Shown: positions 27,046 to 36,711, numbered from the stretch's first letter. The stretch: 62,569 bases of DNA from an uncultured Alphaproteobacteria bacterium (GCA_902530685.1 CACAAZ010000004.1:1-62569), one strand, 5' to 3'. The notes: generated by a model not told the origin, from the sequence alone. Translations and numbers: made by a program.

Positions 27046-28012
27046 ATTTCAACCAGTTATGTCCTAGAATTTTATAAATAGTTTTTTCACTAATTGAATT
27101 TTTTTGCAAAATATAGAATAAATTTTTTAAATCACTTGGTTGTTTAAACCAACTAGGGAGCTCTGGCCATTTTGGATTTTTATCTTTTGATTCCCCATAG
27201 TCAATTTTTTTTGTCCATTTACCATTTCTCATCCACATTACTATGTCATCAGGCCAGTTAAGACACAAGTCTGAGCCGATGCCAATATTGTCTTCTCCAA
27301 TAATGTTAATTAATTTTTTTATCATTTCACAAAAATCTTCAGGCTCACATTTACCATGATCTTTTAAGTGATAAGGATAAAGACTTAATCCAATAAAACC
27401 ATCTTTGCTAGCAAGCTTTTTTAGTATATCGTTATCTATATTTCTAATTGATTTATGAAAAAAAGATGGATTAGCGTGAGATATTGCAACTGGTTTTTCC
27501 GAAATCTCAATAGTATCTAAACAAGTTTTTTTTCCTGCGTGACTTAAATCAATAATCATTCCTAATCTGTTCATTTCTTCAATAACAGCACATCCAAATC
27601 TAGATACTCCAGAGTCTTTTGGCTCAAAACAACCTCCACCTAATGGCGTTTGATTGTTATAAGTAAGCTGCATGAAGCGTAAGCCTTCTAAAAAAAACTT
27701 TTCAACTAAAAAAATATCATTTGCAATAGGTGCAGAGTTTTGGAAACCAAAAATAATTGCAACTTTATTATTTTTTTTTGCATGTAAAATATCTTCTGTA
27801 GTTTTCGCGTGTGCAATAATGTCATGATGCTTTTTAAAAAGATGGTGCCAATAATTTATTTTTTCGAAAGACTCTTCAGTATTTTCCCAATACACTAATG
27901 TCGCATGGATTGCGGTTAATCCAGCTTGGTGGGCATTTTCAAATAATTCCCTATTCCAGTTACAATATTCTAAACCATCAATTAAAAGTATATCTTCAGT
28001 TATTTTTGACAT
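27026..28012 (-). CDS. peptidase M19 (membrane dipeptidase) family protein with altered first metal site
   Basis: 328 residues. Recognisable M19 segments are IDLSHAGKKTCLDTI and PVAISHANPSFFHKSIRN (the two His of the second metal site), and NIGIGSDLCLNW (the late Asp). The N-terminal HxD that holds the first metal in renal dipeptidase (DGHNDLP type) is replaced by IDGLEYCNW, and the bridging Glu region reads GFQNSAP. So it keeps the fold but probably binds one metal or none at that site, which implies a substrate other than ordinary dipeptides. There is no signal peptide. It is divergent from the uncharacterised 28067 gene (54 bases between starts). Confidence 0.72.
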   Translation of the reverse strand: MSKITEDILLIDGLEYCNWNRELFENAHQAGLTAIHATLVYWENTEESFEKINYWHHLFKKHHDIIAHAKTTEDILHAKKNNKVAIIFGFQNSAPIANDIFLVEKFFLEGLRFMQLTYNNQTPLGGGCFEPKDSGVSRFGCAVIEEMNRLGMIIDLSHAGKKTCLDTIEISEKPVAISHANPSFFHKSIRNIDNDILKKLASKDGFIGLSLYPYHLKDHGKCEPEDFCEMIKKLINIIGEDNIGIGSDLCLNWPDDIVMWMRNGKWTKKIDYGESKDKNPKWPELPSWFKQPSDLKNLFYILQKNSISEKTIYKILGHNWLKFMKLHF

Positions 28013-28066
28013 AGATTAATACTTCTATTAATGAAAAAAATAAAATTAACTATAGATATTTAATAA

Positions 28067-29731
28067 ATGTTTCAAAAAGTAAGAGAAAACAGTAACTACA
28101 TGAAACTATCAAGAATGGGTTCGCGATATCCCTCTCGCCTTAGTTTTTCTAGAAGTATGTTAAGAAGATTAATCAACGATAGCTGGGAAATACATAAGTC
28201 AAAATTTGATTTAGATAAAGATGGTTACGGTACAGTTGTTTATGAAATTATTATTAATAAACAAACTTACTCACTTGTATGTTTCTCTACTTTTCTAGAT
28301 GATAAAGATAGAAGCGATAGAGTTATCGCTAGTAAATGGGATACAGCCTATACATTACACATAGGTAAATTATCTAATGAAGATCTTAATAGATTAAAAA
28401 GAACAATACCACTCCAAGAATCAGGTCGAAATTCTCCAAATGAATTAATTCTTAGCAGAGCAAATAAAAGTGTAAGATTGTTTCAGTATGTTGTAGATTG
28501 TCTATCAAATGGTAATCAACCAGATATTTACGAAATAAATAAAGTTGGCTATTTATTAAGAACTACTGCTGTTTATGGAAGTGGTAAATTTGGGTTATCA
28601 GATTTTACTAATACTAAAAATACAACTGTTTTTAATCAGCCATTTAGGGCAGAAATGTTATCAGTTTATTTAATTAGAGAATTCAGTATTGAATTAGTTG
28701 AACACGTTGCTAGGAAAATTGATCCAAAAAAAGCAGTAAAGTTAGACAGAAAAATTAAACAACATTTAGGTATTGGTAATTCAACAGGTTTAGGAATGGC
28801 ACCCTTTATCATCAAACATCCAAAGTTAATTAATAAATGGATGAATCAGTATATAAAGACATTACAGGAAATTTCTGAAATTAAATTAGATAATGTAGTG
28901 TTTGAAAAATATAAAAAACTTTTAGACAAAGCTCTTAATTATCTTGAAGAAGTTAACACAAATGATCAATTCCAAATAAATAAAAATAAAATAACCATTG
29001 AAGATTTAAAAAAATATATTTTCTATATTAATGACTTAGATCTTTCTAAAAGATTTAGATGGTTAGATATTTTAGACTATTGTGATTCGAATTTTAATGA
29101 TGATACTCAAGAAATTGCTAGAGTACAACTAATTGAATTGTATCCTCAAATATCAGAAGAATTAGCAGAGGATATGGCAGATGAAGAGATAATGGATATT
29201 GACGGAAATCAATCTATTGGAGATTTGAAAAAAATAATTAATGATAAATATTCTTGGATAAAAAATATCGATTTTAAAAATAAAGATAGCAATTACTTAT
29301 TTTGGTATGTTTCAGCAGCAAAATTAGAACCTAGACTAGGTGAAAGATATAATGAACAAGGAAGTGAATTGGAGCAAAAACTTGGAATTGCAAAAATGGT
29401 CAGTGATTTATTTAAAAAAATAAAAAATGTAGATGGAAATCAATTAATATGTGAATTTTTATTAATGTATCCAGAATACAGAGGAATTGTTAAGAGAATT
29501 CAATCTTTAAAGAATTATCCTTATTCAGAAGTTCAAGATAATGTTCTCGATAAAAAAACAATACCAATTGATATGTTAAGATTTAAATTATCTTTTTTTG
29601 GTGCTAATCGCTATGATCCTAAGTCGGATAGATGGTTAAGAGTAAGTTTTTTTTCTGGAGCTCCTTATTTATCAGACCTAAATAATAAAAATGTTGATGA
29701 ATGGGGTTTTGCTACAATGAATTCATATTAA
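28067..29731 (+). CDS. uncharacterised protein, first gene of a two-gene module
   Basis: 554 residues; I cannot place it in a named family. It has no signal peptide, no membrane helix and no nucleotide-binding loop. Distinct stretches are GSRYPSRLSFSRSMLRRLI near the start (after which comes VVYEIIINKQTYSLVCFS), LILSRANKSVRLFQYVVDCL near 128-147, VGYLLRTTAVYGSGKFGLSDF near 163-183, and a C-terminus ending RWLRVSFFSGAPYLSDL. The charged middle (about 260-360) is mostly predicted helical. The compact N-terminal motifs look conserved and enzyme-like (Arg, Ser, Lys rich). It is followed after 5 bases by the next gene, so the pair is surely co-transcribed, and it faces the 13-gene osmolyte operon. 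Confidence 0.6.
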   Translation: MFQKVRENSNYMKLSRMGSRYPSRLSFSRSMLRRLINDSWEIHKSKFDLDKDGYGTVVYEIIINKQTYSLVCFSTFLDDKDRSDRVIASKWDTAYTLHIGKLSNEDLNRLKRTIPLQESGRNSPNELILSRANKSVRLFQYVVDCLSNGNQPDIYEINKVGYLLRTTAVYGSGKFGLSDFTNTKNTTVFNQPFRAEMLSVYLIREFSIELVEHVARKIDPKKAVKLDRKIKQHLGIGNSTGLGMAPFIIKHPKLINKWMNQYIKTLQEISEIKLDNVVFEKYKKLLDKALNYLEEVNTNDQFQINKNKITIEDLKKYIFYINDLDLSKRFRWLDILDYCDSNFNDDTQEIARVQLIELYPQISEELAEDMADEEIMDIDGNQSIGDLKKIINDKYSWIKNIDFKNKDSNYLFWYVSAAKLEPRLGERYNEQGSELEQKLGIAKMVSDLFKKIKNVDGNQLICEFLLMYPEYRGIVKRIQSLKNYPYSEVQDNVLDKKTIPIDMLRFKLSFFGANRYDPKSDRWLRVSFFSGAPYLSDLNNKNVDEWGFATMNSY

Positions 29732-29736
29732 AATCA

Positions 29737-30417
29737 GTGAGTTATTCTTACTATGAAGTCTACACCAATACACAACGAGCTTTTTCTGGATTAGGGTTCA
29801 CTTATGGATCAGATGAAGATGCTGCATTTATTACAACCTGGCTTGAAGTATTTGGTTTGGATGGGATCAAATTATTAACATTAAAAATTGAAGAGTTAGA
29901 TAACAATTTTAATCCTAGCATAGATCCATCAAAAATAAATGATGAGTTTGATTGTAAAAATAAATCTTTTTTGGTGATAGGACCAGGTTTAATTGATTAT
30001 TTAATATCAAAAATAGATAAAAGGGATGATTTAAAATTAACTTTTAAAAATTGTAATGACCCTATATTCCTTTTACCTTTACTTTACAAGTATGCCAAAA
30101 AAAATATCTATTCACAGTTTTTGTTAGATAAAAAAATTGATGCACAAATAACAAATAAAAATATTAGTATTAATAGAGATATTATCTCTACAAATTATCA
30201 AAGGAATTTTGATCTTTTACTCACAAAGAAAATTTTAAATGAACAAAGGTTAGATGTTAATATTCCATCATCAAATATTAATAATATGCTCTCTAAGGGT
30301 ATTAATCCTGATGAAAAATCTTGGAATCAAATATCTAAGATAGCTTTTAGAACTTTTGTTCCAGAGTCAGAGGAATCTAGAGCAAAAGGTGCTGGAGGTG
30401 GTGATGCAAACGATTAA
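29737..30417 (+). CDS. uncharacterised protein, possibly DUF3726 family
   Basis: 226 residues from the GTG at 29737, five bases after the previous stop. An in-frame ATG at 29701 would overlap that gene, and the GTG start gives the N-terminus SYSYYEVYTNTQRAFSGLGF, which resembles the start of DUF3726 proteins (short S.NE..A...A.RGAG..WG.AE. pattern). It continues with YGSDEDAAFITTWLEVFGLDG. The C-terminus ends RAKGAGGGDAND after a FRTFVPESEESR stretch, a small Arg/Gly-rich tail. No signal peptide or helix is seen. Function unknown. Its stop shares TTAA with the convergent doeA. Confidence 0.5.
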   Translation: MSYSYYEVYTNTQRAFSGLGFTYGSDEDAAFITTWLEVFGLDGIKLLTLKIEELDNNFNPSIDPSKINDEFDCKNKSFLVIGPGLIDYLISKIDKRDDLKLTFKNCNDPIFLLPLLYKYAKKNIYSQFLLDKKIDAQITNKNISINRDIISTNYQRNFDLLLTKKILNEQRLDVNIPSSNINNMLSKGINPDEKSWNQISKIAFRTFVPESEESRAKGAGGGDAND

Positions 30418-31589
30418 TTTACGATATGTAAATCTCTTGGAACATTTGTAAGTAATTCAAAGCCATTTTCAGTTACCCTCACAGACTCACTTAGCTCAAG
30501 TCCCCATGTATCCATCCACATTCCACACATGAGGTGGTATGTTACGTTAGGATACAATAATGTTTTCTCATTTTTTCGAATACTTAGTGTGTGCTCTCCC
30601 CAATCTGGCGGATAGCCAAGACCAATTGAATAGCCAGCTCTTGATTCTTTTTCCAATCCATATTTTTCTAATACTGACCAAAAAGCAACTGCTACATTAT
30701 GACAACTATTACCTGGTTTAGTTTGTTCCAAGGCTCTCTCAATACCTTCATTAGTTATTTTTAATGTATCTGATATTTTTGGATCAGGCTTTCCTATGTA
30801 AACTGTTCTTGATAAGGCACAATGATAACGATGTTTTACACCTCCTAGTTCAATTATAGTGCCTTCATTATTTTCAAATTTTTTTTCACTTGGCGTTAAA
30901 TGTGATGCAGAGGCTGATCTTCCACTTGCGAGTATAAGTCCCAAACCAGCATATTCTCCACCCATTTTTGTTTCATCATTTCCGGCAATAAGGGTATTAT
31001 GAATTTTTCCAGCGACAGTACTTTGTTTTACTCCTTCTTTGATAGAATCAAAAGCAGTTTGCATTCCAGCTCTAACAAGAACTCCTGCATCCTTCATATA
31101 TTTAATCTCACTTTCCGACTTAATGTATCTTACCCAGTTGATAAGAAGATGAGCATTAATAAATTTAGCATCTGTTAAATTATTTTTTAATCTGCTATGA
31201 TTTTCAGCAGTATAATAATAACTATCCATTTCTACACCGATGCGGTTGGATGACCATTTTTTATCTTTAATTAATTGAACTACATAATCATAAGGGTGTA
31301 ATGGCGGAGATTGTATAAGATTTTCAGGATAACCATAAATATTTTCATCATATAAAAAAGTAGTTATTCTTGCCCCATTTGAATCTTGTTTTCTTCCAAA
31401 CCAATAAGGCTGGTCCTCGTCAATTGATATGATTATACCTTGTGGTACATAAAATGACCAACCATCATAGCCAGTTAGGTAATTCATATTTGATGGATCA
31501 GTACTAATTAAAATATCTATACCTTTTTTAGACATTGATTCTTTAACTTTTTTAATTCTAAGATTGTATTCTTCTTTTGAAAAAATCAT
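30414..31589 (-). CDS. doeA: ectoine hydrolase (DoeA/EutD), M24 family without metal ligands
   Basis: 391 residues of the creatinase/aminopeptidase-P fold. The N-terminal domain has LTGYDGWSFYVPQ near 38 and YWFGRKQDSNGARI near 62, which I recognise from ectoine hydrolase. At the catalytic domain the two metal Asp residues of true M24 peptidases are changed (IELGG and CALSRTVYIG in place of the DxG and GDxTR motifs), as in metal-free DoeA. It opens the ectoine ring to N-acetyl-diaminobutyrate in the cytoplasm. It follows soxG by 15 bases as the last gene of the long leftward run. Confidence 0.75.
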   Translation of the reverse strand: MIFSKEEYNLRIKKVKESMSKKGIDILISTDPSNMNYLTGYDGWSFYVPQGIIISIDEDQPYWFGRKQDSNGARITTFLYDENIYGYPENLIQSPPLHPYDYVVQLIKDKKWSSNRIGVEMDSYYYTAENHSRLKNNLTDAKFINAHLLINWVRYIKSESEIKYMKDAGVLVRAGMQTAFDSIKEGVKQSTVAGKIHNTLIAGNDETKMGGEYAGLGLILASGRSASASHLTPSEKKFENNEGTIIELGGVKHRYHCALSRTVYIGKPDPKISDTLKITNEGIERALEQTKPGNSCHNVAVAFWSVLEKYGLEKESRAGYSIGLGYPPDWGEHTLSIRKNEKTLLYPNVTYHLMCGMWMDTWGLELSESVRVTENGFELLTNVPRDLHIVN

Positions 31590-31604
31590 TGTTTCCCGTT
31601 TTAA

Positions 31605-32171
31605 TTATCTTTCTGATATTTCGTATCCAAATTGGTATGCTGTTTCAAGTAGGATCTCCCAAGTTGAAAGTGCAAAACCTCTAGGTATAAATAGTTGAAA
31701 ATTATTTTTAGAAAATTTTAATAACTTTATATTTACATGATGAATAGCAGAACTAGCAGAAGAATTTGCTTTGAATACTGACTCTCTTAGATCAATAGGT
31801 AAAAATCTGTTTAAAAGTAATGTGGTATTTTCTCCAGTTATATTAATTGATGTATATGCATGTGATAAATCTAAATTAGTTCCTAAATGATCTGGAAGAT
31901 CTAAATTATTTTTTAATATCCACCATTTTAGTGGCTCTATTCTCCAAATCGAATTTTCATCATTTAATATTCCCTCATTGAAGTGTGGAACTTTCTCAAT
32001 GTTTAGTTTTTCTTTTATATATGTTTCTGATTGAAATAAAGTATCTGGCCAACAAGCTATCTGCTTAAGATTGAGGTTTGTAGTTTCCTTAAATTTTATG
32101 GTTACATTATTATTAATAGGAAAGCTACCTGGTTTATATGAAGTATCTAACGATGAGGATCTATCAACCAT
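31605..32171 (-). CDS. soxG: sarcosine oxidase gamma subunit-like (SoxG / MgdD)
   Basis: 188 residues from the ATG at 32171, giving the family-typical start MVDRSSSLD and an 8-base overlap with the end of soxA; an in-frame upstream ATG at 32195 is less likely. Recognisable parts are the LLNRFLPIDLRESVF region and FQLFIPRGFALSTWEILLETA near the C-terminus, matching the small folate-domain-like subunit. In the heterotetramer it caps the alpha subunit. The same subunit type occurs in N-methylglutamate dehydrogenase. Confidence 0.8.
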   Translation of the reverse strand: MVDRSSSLDTSYKPGSFPINNNVTIKFKETTNLNLKQIACWPDTLFQSETYIKEKLNIEKVPHFNEGILNDENSIWRIEPLKWWILKNNLDLPDHLGTNLDLSHAYTSINITGENTTLLLNRFLPIDLRESVFKANSSASSAIHHVNIKLLKFSKNNFQLFIPRGFALSTWEILLETAYQFGYEISER

Positions 32172-35130
32172 GCATTCTCTCACCTTTTGGATCAAGCATG
32201 TGAGAAGATACTACTTGAATTTCAATTTGTTTGTTTCTAATCGGATCACTGCCAATTACATTAATATTTTTCCATTCTTCAACACCACCCTTTATAAATC
32301 CTAAGCCAATCCAATGTCCTAATTCGGGTGAATGAGTAACTGAAGTAATTCTACCAACACCGAAACCTTTTATATTATTTTTTTCACAAATTATTGTTCC
32401 GGAAGCAAAAGTATCATTCTTATTAACAGGAAAAAAACCCACTAGCTTTTCTCTATCTGAAGCACTTAAAACTCCTCTTTTTCTCAATGCGCTACCGATG
32501 TACGATTTCTTATCTGATGCCATTTTTCCTAAACCCACATCATCAATAGTTGTTCGACCATCAAGTTCAGCACCTGTTACATGTCCTTTTTCAATTCTAA
32601 GTGCACCTAGAGCTTCAACACCATATAAACACCCATCAAATTGTTTTGCGGATTTCCATAAAATATCCATCATTATATTTGCATAATCTGCTTGAATATA
32701 AATTTCAAATCCGAGCTCACCAGAAAAACTTATTCTAGCAATTCTACATGGAATTCCTCCCTTAAGTGTAGCTGAGATAAAACACATGAATGGTAAATTT
32801 TCATTAGATATCGTAGAAGGATCTTCTAAACATTGGCTTAAAACATCTCTTGTCTTTGGGCCAGAAATAGCTGCTACACCCCACTGCTCAGAAACACTTG
32901 TCACATTGACTTTTAAATCAGTCCATCGTACTTGAAGTAATTCTTCTAACCATGACATTACTTTTCCTGCCTGGGATGTTGAAGTTGTCATAAAATATTC
33001 ATTATCTGACAACCGCCAACAAGTACCATCATCTAAAACTATACCATCATCACGTAACATAATTCCATATCTCGTTTTATTTATTGGAAGTTTAGCAAAA
33101 GCATTAGTGTAAATTCTATTAATAAATTCTGTTGAGTCAGGTCCTTGAATAGCTATTTTACCTAATGAACTAACATCACATATACCTACTGTTTTTCTAA
33201 CTGTTGCAGCTTCTCTGATGTATGCCTCATCTATGGTCTCATTGCTTTTAGGAAAATACCATGGTCTATCATATAAACCAGCATCAATCATTGTTGCTCC
33301 ATTTTCCAAATTCCATGCATGCATTGGAGTAGTTCTAAGAGGCATGAAGTGTTTTCCAACACTCCTACCGGCTAATGCACCAATAGAAACAGGAGTAAAG
33401 GGTGGACGAAAAGTTGTAGTACCTACCTCTGGAATTTCTTTTCCAAGCAAATCTGCCATTAAAGATAAACCTATTATATTACCCATCTTACCTTGATCAT
33501 TTGCCATGCCTAAAGTTGTATAACGTTTTAAATGTTCAACTGATATAAATCCTTCTCTATGTGCTAAGCGTACATCATCACAGATTACATCATGTTGAAA
33601 ATCTACGAAACTTTTTGAGCGAGTTTTTTTTGATTTAACTTCATATAAAGGTTCGATTGGATTCATCCAGCCACCTTGTTTTGGAAAAAAATAATCTGTT
33701 TTTGATATTCCAAGTTTATTAATTGCATCTAAAGTACCTGCAATTCCTGAGTCAATACAATCACCTTTACCCCATATCCCTCTAGCAGAACCTATAACTG
33801 TAATATTTTCTTTGGGTTCTCCAGGTACAAAACATAAATTTTCTGTGTCCCAAACTGGACGCACTCCTCGATGAGATAATAGATGGACTGCAGGTGACCA
33901 TCCACCTGACATTAAGACCTGATCACATGTAATTGTATCTATTTTATTGTATTTTGAATTTATCGAGTTGGCGATATCTAAACTATTTATTTTTTTAGAA
34001 CCATTAATGTTATATGGAACAACACCATTTATTACTTCAAAATTATTTTTGTTTAAATCTATATTTGTTTCTTTGCGATTATCTAAAACTATTACATTTG
34101 CTCCAGCTTTTGCTAATATTTCTGCTGTTGAATATACTGAATCATTGTTAGTTGTAATTACAATTTTTTTCCCAGTTAATACACCATATCTATTTAAATA
34201 ATGTTTAGATGCGTTTACAGTCATTGAACCAGGGACATCATTATTATTAAATGCGATATGTCTTTCAAAAGAACCTGATCCGATTAAAACATGTTTAGCT
34301 CTAACAATCCAAAATCTCTGCTTTGGCAATCTTCTATCTGAGAGGGTAACGTTTTCTTCAACTCTTTCTACCAAACCTAACACACAATTATCGTACAAAC
34401 CAAATGCGGTTGTTCTTTTCATAACTCTTACACCAAGACTTTTTAGTTCTTTGAAAGCTTCGTCAGAATTAAATTCACTCTCAGATAATTGATCGCCTCC
34501 TATCATATTGTCCTGTTCAACAAGTATGACATCAAGTTTTCTATCAGCAGCTTCTTTAGCAGCAGCGATACCTGCAGGACCAGAACCGACTATAAGTATA
34601 TCACAGTGATCATTTGCATGTTCATACACATCTGGATCAGGTAAACGAGAACTTCTTCCCATACCAGCAGCTTTCCTAATGAATTTTTCAAAAAACATCC
34701 AAACAGATGTACCAGATCCCCACTCAAAAGGTGGAATTCCCATGAAAGTCTTGTAATAAAAACCTGCAGGAACAAATCGACTTAATAAGTTATTAATAGA
34801 AGCGAGATCAAAATTTACACTTGGGAATGCATTTTGGCCAGAAGCAATTAAACCTTCGTATAATTCTTGAGAAGTAACTCGAACATTTGGTTCTTTTCTA
34901 TCCCCAGTACCAATGGTTACCAATCCACCAGACTCCTCCACTCCACATGACATTATACCTCTAGGTCGATGATATTTAAAACTTCTTCCTACTACTCTAA
35001 TGTCATTAGCTAATAGAGCTGAAGCAAGAGAGTCACCTTGATAGCCAAAATAATTTTTATTTTCCCAACTAAATTTCAATTGTTTTTGACGATTAATTTT
35101 ACCAAAATTTTCTATTCTTCTTGAGCTCAT
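32164..35130 (-). CDS. soxA: sarcosine oxidase alpha subunit-like (SoxA / MgdC)
   Basis: 988 residues, full length. Order: a ferredoxin-like N-terminal domain (GDSLASALLANDIRVVGRSF, RPRGIMSCG), a FAD/NAD-binding domain with ILIVGSGPAGIAAAKEAADR near 178-197, the linker WMNPIEPLYEVK, and a C-terminal GcvT-like folate domain (about 600-970, with MHAWNLENGATMIDAGLYDRPW and FISATLKGGIPCRIARISFSGELGFEIY). It removes the methyl group of sarcosine (or N-methylglutamate) and hands it to tetrahydrofolate. It is embedded in the gene order soxB-soxD-soxA-soxG with 2-base gaps or overlaps. Confidence 0.87.
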   Translation of the reverse strand: MSSRRIENFGKINRQKQLKFSWENKNYFGYQGDSLASALLANDIRVVGRSFKYHRPRGIMSCGVEESGGLVTIGTGDRKEPNVRVTSQELYEGLIASGQNAFPSVNFDLASINNLLSRFVPAGFYYKTFMGIPPFEWGSGTSVWMFFEKFIRKAAGMGRSSRLPDPDVYEHANDHCDILIVGSGPAGIAAAKEAADRKLDVILVEQDNMIGGDQLSESEFNSDEAFKELKSLGVRVMKRTTAFGLYDNCVLGLVERVEENVTLSDRRLPKQRFWIVRAKHVLIGSGSFERHIAFNNNDVPGSMTVNASKHYLNRYGVLTGKKIVITTNNDSVYSTAEILAKAGANVIVLDNRKETNIDLNKNNFEVINGVVPYNINGSKKINSLDIANSINSKYNKIDTITCDQVLMSGGWSPAVHLLSHRGVRPVWDTENLCFVPGEPKENITVIGSARGIWGKGDCIDSGIAGTLDAINKLGISKTDYFFPKQGGWMNPIEPLYEVKSKKTRSKSFVDFQHDVICDDVRLAHREGFISVEHLKRYTTLGMANDQGKMGNIIGLSLMADLLGKEIPEVGTTTFRPPFTPVSIGALAGRSVGKHFMPLRTTPMHAWNLENGATMIDAGLYDRPWYFPKSNETIDEAYIREAATVRKTVGICDVSSLGKIAIQGPDSTEFINRIYTNAFAKLPINKTRYGIMLRDDGIVLDDGTCWRLSDNEYFMTTSTSQAGKVMSWLEELLQVRWTDLKVNVTSVSEQWGVAAISGPKTRDVLSQCLEDPSTISNENLPFMCFISATLKGGIPCRIARISFSGELGFEIYIQADYANIMMDILWKSAKQFDGCLYGVEALGALRIEKGHVTGAELDGRTTIDDVGLGKMASDKKSYIGSALRKRGVLSASDREKLVGFFPVNKNDTFASGTIICEKNNIKGFGVGRITSVTHSPELGHWIGLGFIKGGVEEWKNINVIGSDPIRNKQIEIQVVSSHMLDPKGERMHG

Positions 35131-35132
35131 AA

Positions 35133-35411
35133 CTATTTTTCAAATACTTTTTGAAGTTGTGTGTGGCAAGGTTTAACACTCTTAATTTCATGAGTTATTG
35201 TTGAACGCTCGACTTCTAACCACATTCTACAACCATTTGAGTGTTGCCAAGTTTCTCTTTGAATGCCTTTGATATTTTCTCTAAAAAAGACTGCTTCAAC
35301 CCAATCTTTTTCTGGTGCATCTAAACTTGGATAAACTATTGATGCGTCACTTCCATAACTAAACTCGCTATGATCTCTATCTCCACAATAAGGGCATTTT
35401 ATTATTATCAT
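35133..35411 (-). CDS. soxD: sarcosine oxidase delta subunit-like (SoxD / MgdB)
   Basis: 92 residues, the usual size. The zinc ligands expected for the delta subunit are visible: CPYCG (Cys6, Cys9) and HSNGC (His57, Cys61). It holds the complex together and takes no direct part in catalysis. Three bases separate it from soxB and two from soxA. Confidence 0.85.
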   Translation of the reverse strand: MIIIKCPYCGDRDHSEFSYGSDASIVYPSLDAPEKDWVEAVFFRENIKGIQRETWQHSNGCRMWLEVERSTITHEIKSVKPCHTQLQKVFEK

Positions 35412-35414
35412 AAT

Positions 35415-36683
35415 TTAACCATGCATTTTTGGATCAGGGCCACTACCACTCTCATCAATATTAATACCTTTTTCAAATCTCTCTAAATTATGATTGGCAA
35501 TTACTTTATGAGGTCTTTCATTTGCTATTAAGTCAGCAAAATACCAGCCAGAAGCTGGACTTGCTTTAAAACCACCATAATTCCAACCTGCGTTTAAGTA
35601 CAAGTTTTCAACTGGTGTTTTGCACATAAAAAAAGATCCATCCATACTCATGTCCATCACTCCAGCCCAATGTCTTAACAATCTTAGTTTTCCAAGACAC
35701 GGCATTATTGCCATTGCACCCTCACCATTTTCTTTTACAGTTGGCAAGTTTCCCCTTTGAGCATAAGACTTGTACCAATCTAGCTCACCTCCAAATACCA
35801 TGCTTCCTTTATTTGTTTGAGAAATATAGAAATGTGCGGCACCAGCAGGAGCGTATATTAATACACAATCCAAAAGAGGTTTAACAGCCTCTGTAACAAA
35901 CGCCTGTAACTTATGAGACTCTATCGGTAAATTACCTAACTCTGCCATTTGCCATAAGACAGATGTATGACCAGCAACAGCAAATCCAATTTTTTTGCCT
36001 TTTATATCTCCCCTAGTAGTTTGCAAACTTTCTATTGATCCATTCTTACGTGTCACTCCAGTAACTTCACAATTCTGTAATATATCTACACCAAGTGAGT
36101 CAGCTGCCCTTGCATATCCCCATACAGCAGAGTCGTGCCTTGCATTACCAGCACGAGGTTGAACAATTGCTCCTAAAATTGGGAAACGGCCATTATCATA
36201 ATTAAGGTGAGGTATTTTATTTTTTAGTTTATTTAAATCCCACAACTCACCATCTGAACCAGTAAGTCTCATAGTGTTGTAACGTCTTGCAAAAGAATCA
36301 AGAGCACCTGGGTTGTTAATTAAAAGCACATGAGATCGCTGACTAAACATAACATTGTAATTCAAATCATGGCTTAAGTTTTCCCATAATCTTAATGTAT
36401 GTTCATAAAATTCTCTATTACCCGGCATCATATAATTTGATCGTACAATTGTTGTGTTACGCCCTGCATTACCACCACCAATCCAACCCTTTTCTAAAAC
36501 TGCAACATTATGCATGTTATGATTTTTGGCTAGGTAGTAAGCGGTAGCTAGTCCATGTAATCCTCCCCCCACAATAACTGCATCGTAAGATGCTTTTGGT
36601 TCTGGATCACGCCATTGTCTACTCCAACCTGAATTACCATTAAAGCCATTTTTAATTACATTCCAAGCATTGAATCTAGTCAT
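35415..36683 (-). CDS. soxB: sarcosine oxidase beta subunit-like (SoxB / MgdA)
   Basis: 422 residues: FAD-binding VIVGGGLHGLATAYYLA near 36-52, the IGGGNAGRNTTIVRSNY stretch, and ARHDSAVWGYAR with His183, which corresponds to the residue that carries covalent FMN in SoxB. This subunit oxidises the N-methyl amine. The same architecture serves N-methylglutamate dehydrogenase, so the substrate (sarcosine or N-methylglutamate) is not settled. It opens the sox part of the long operon, with 109 bases upstream holding two inverted repeats, so it may have its own promoter. Confidence 0.85.
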   Translation of the reverse strand: MTRFNAWNVIKNGFNGNSGWSRQWRDPEPKASYDAVIVGGGLHGLATAYYLAKNHNMHNVAVLEKGWIGGGNAGRNTTIVRSNYMMPGNREFYEHTLRLWENLSHDLNYNVMFSQRSHVLLINNPGALDSFARRYNTMRLTGSDGELWDLNKLKNKIPHLNYDNGRFPILGAIVQPRAGNARHDSAVWGYARAADSLGVDILQNCEVTGVTRKNGSIESLQTTRGDIKGKKIGFAVAGHTSVLWQMAELGNLPIESHKLQAFVTEAVKPLLDCVLIYAPAGAAHFYISQTNKGSMVFGGELDWYKSYAQRGNLPTVKENGEGAMAIMPCLGKLRLLRHWAGVMDMSMDGSFFMCKTPVENLYLNAGWNYGGFKASPASGWYFADLIANERPHKVIANHNLERFEKGINIDESGSGPDPKMHG

Positions 36684-36711
36684 AAGATATTCGTATATTT
36701 AATCTATTTTT

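Noticed and set aside
29701..29736. ATG at 29701 as the start of the second module gene
   Set aside because: It would overlap the previous gene by 31 bases; the GTG at 29737 gives a family-like N-terminus and a 5-base gap.
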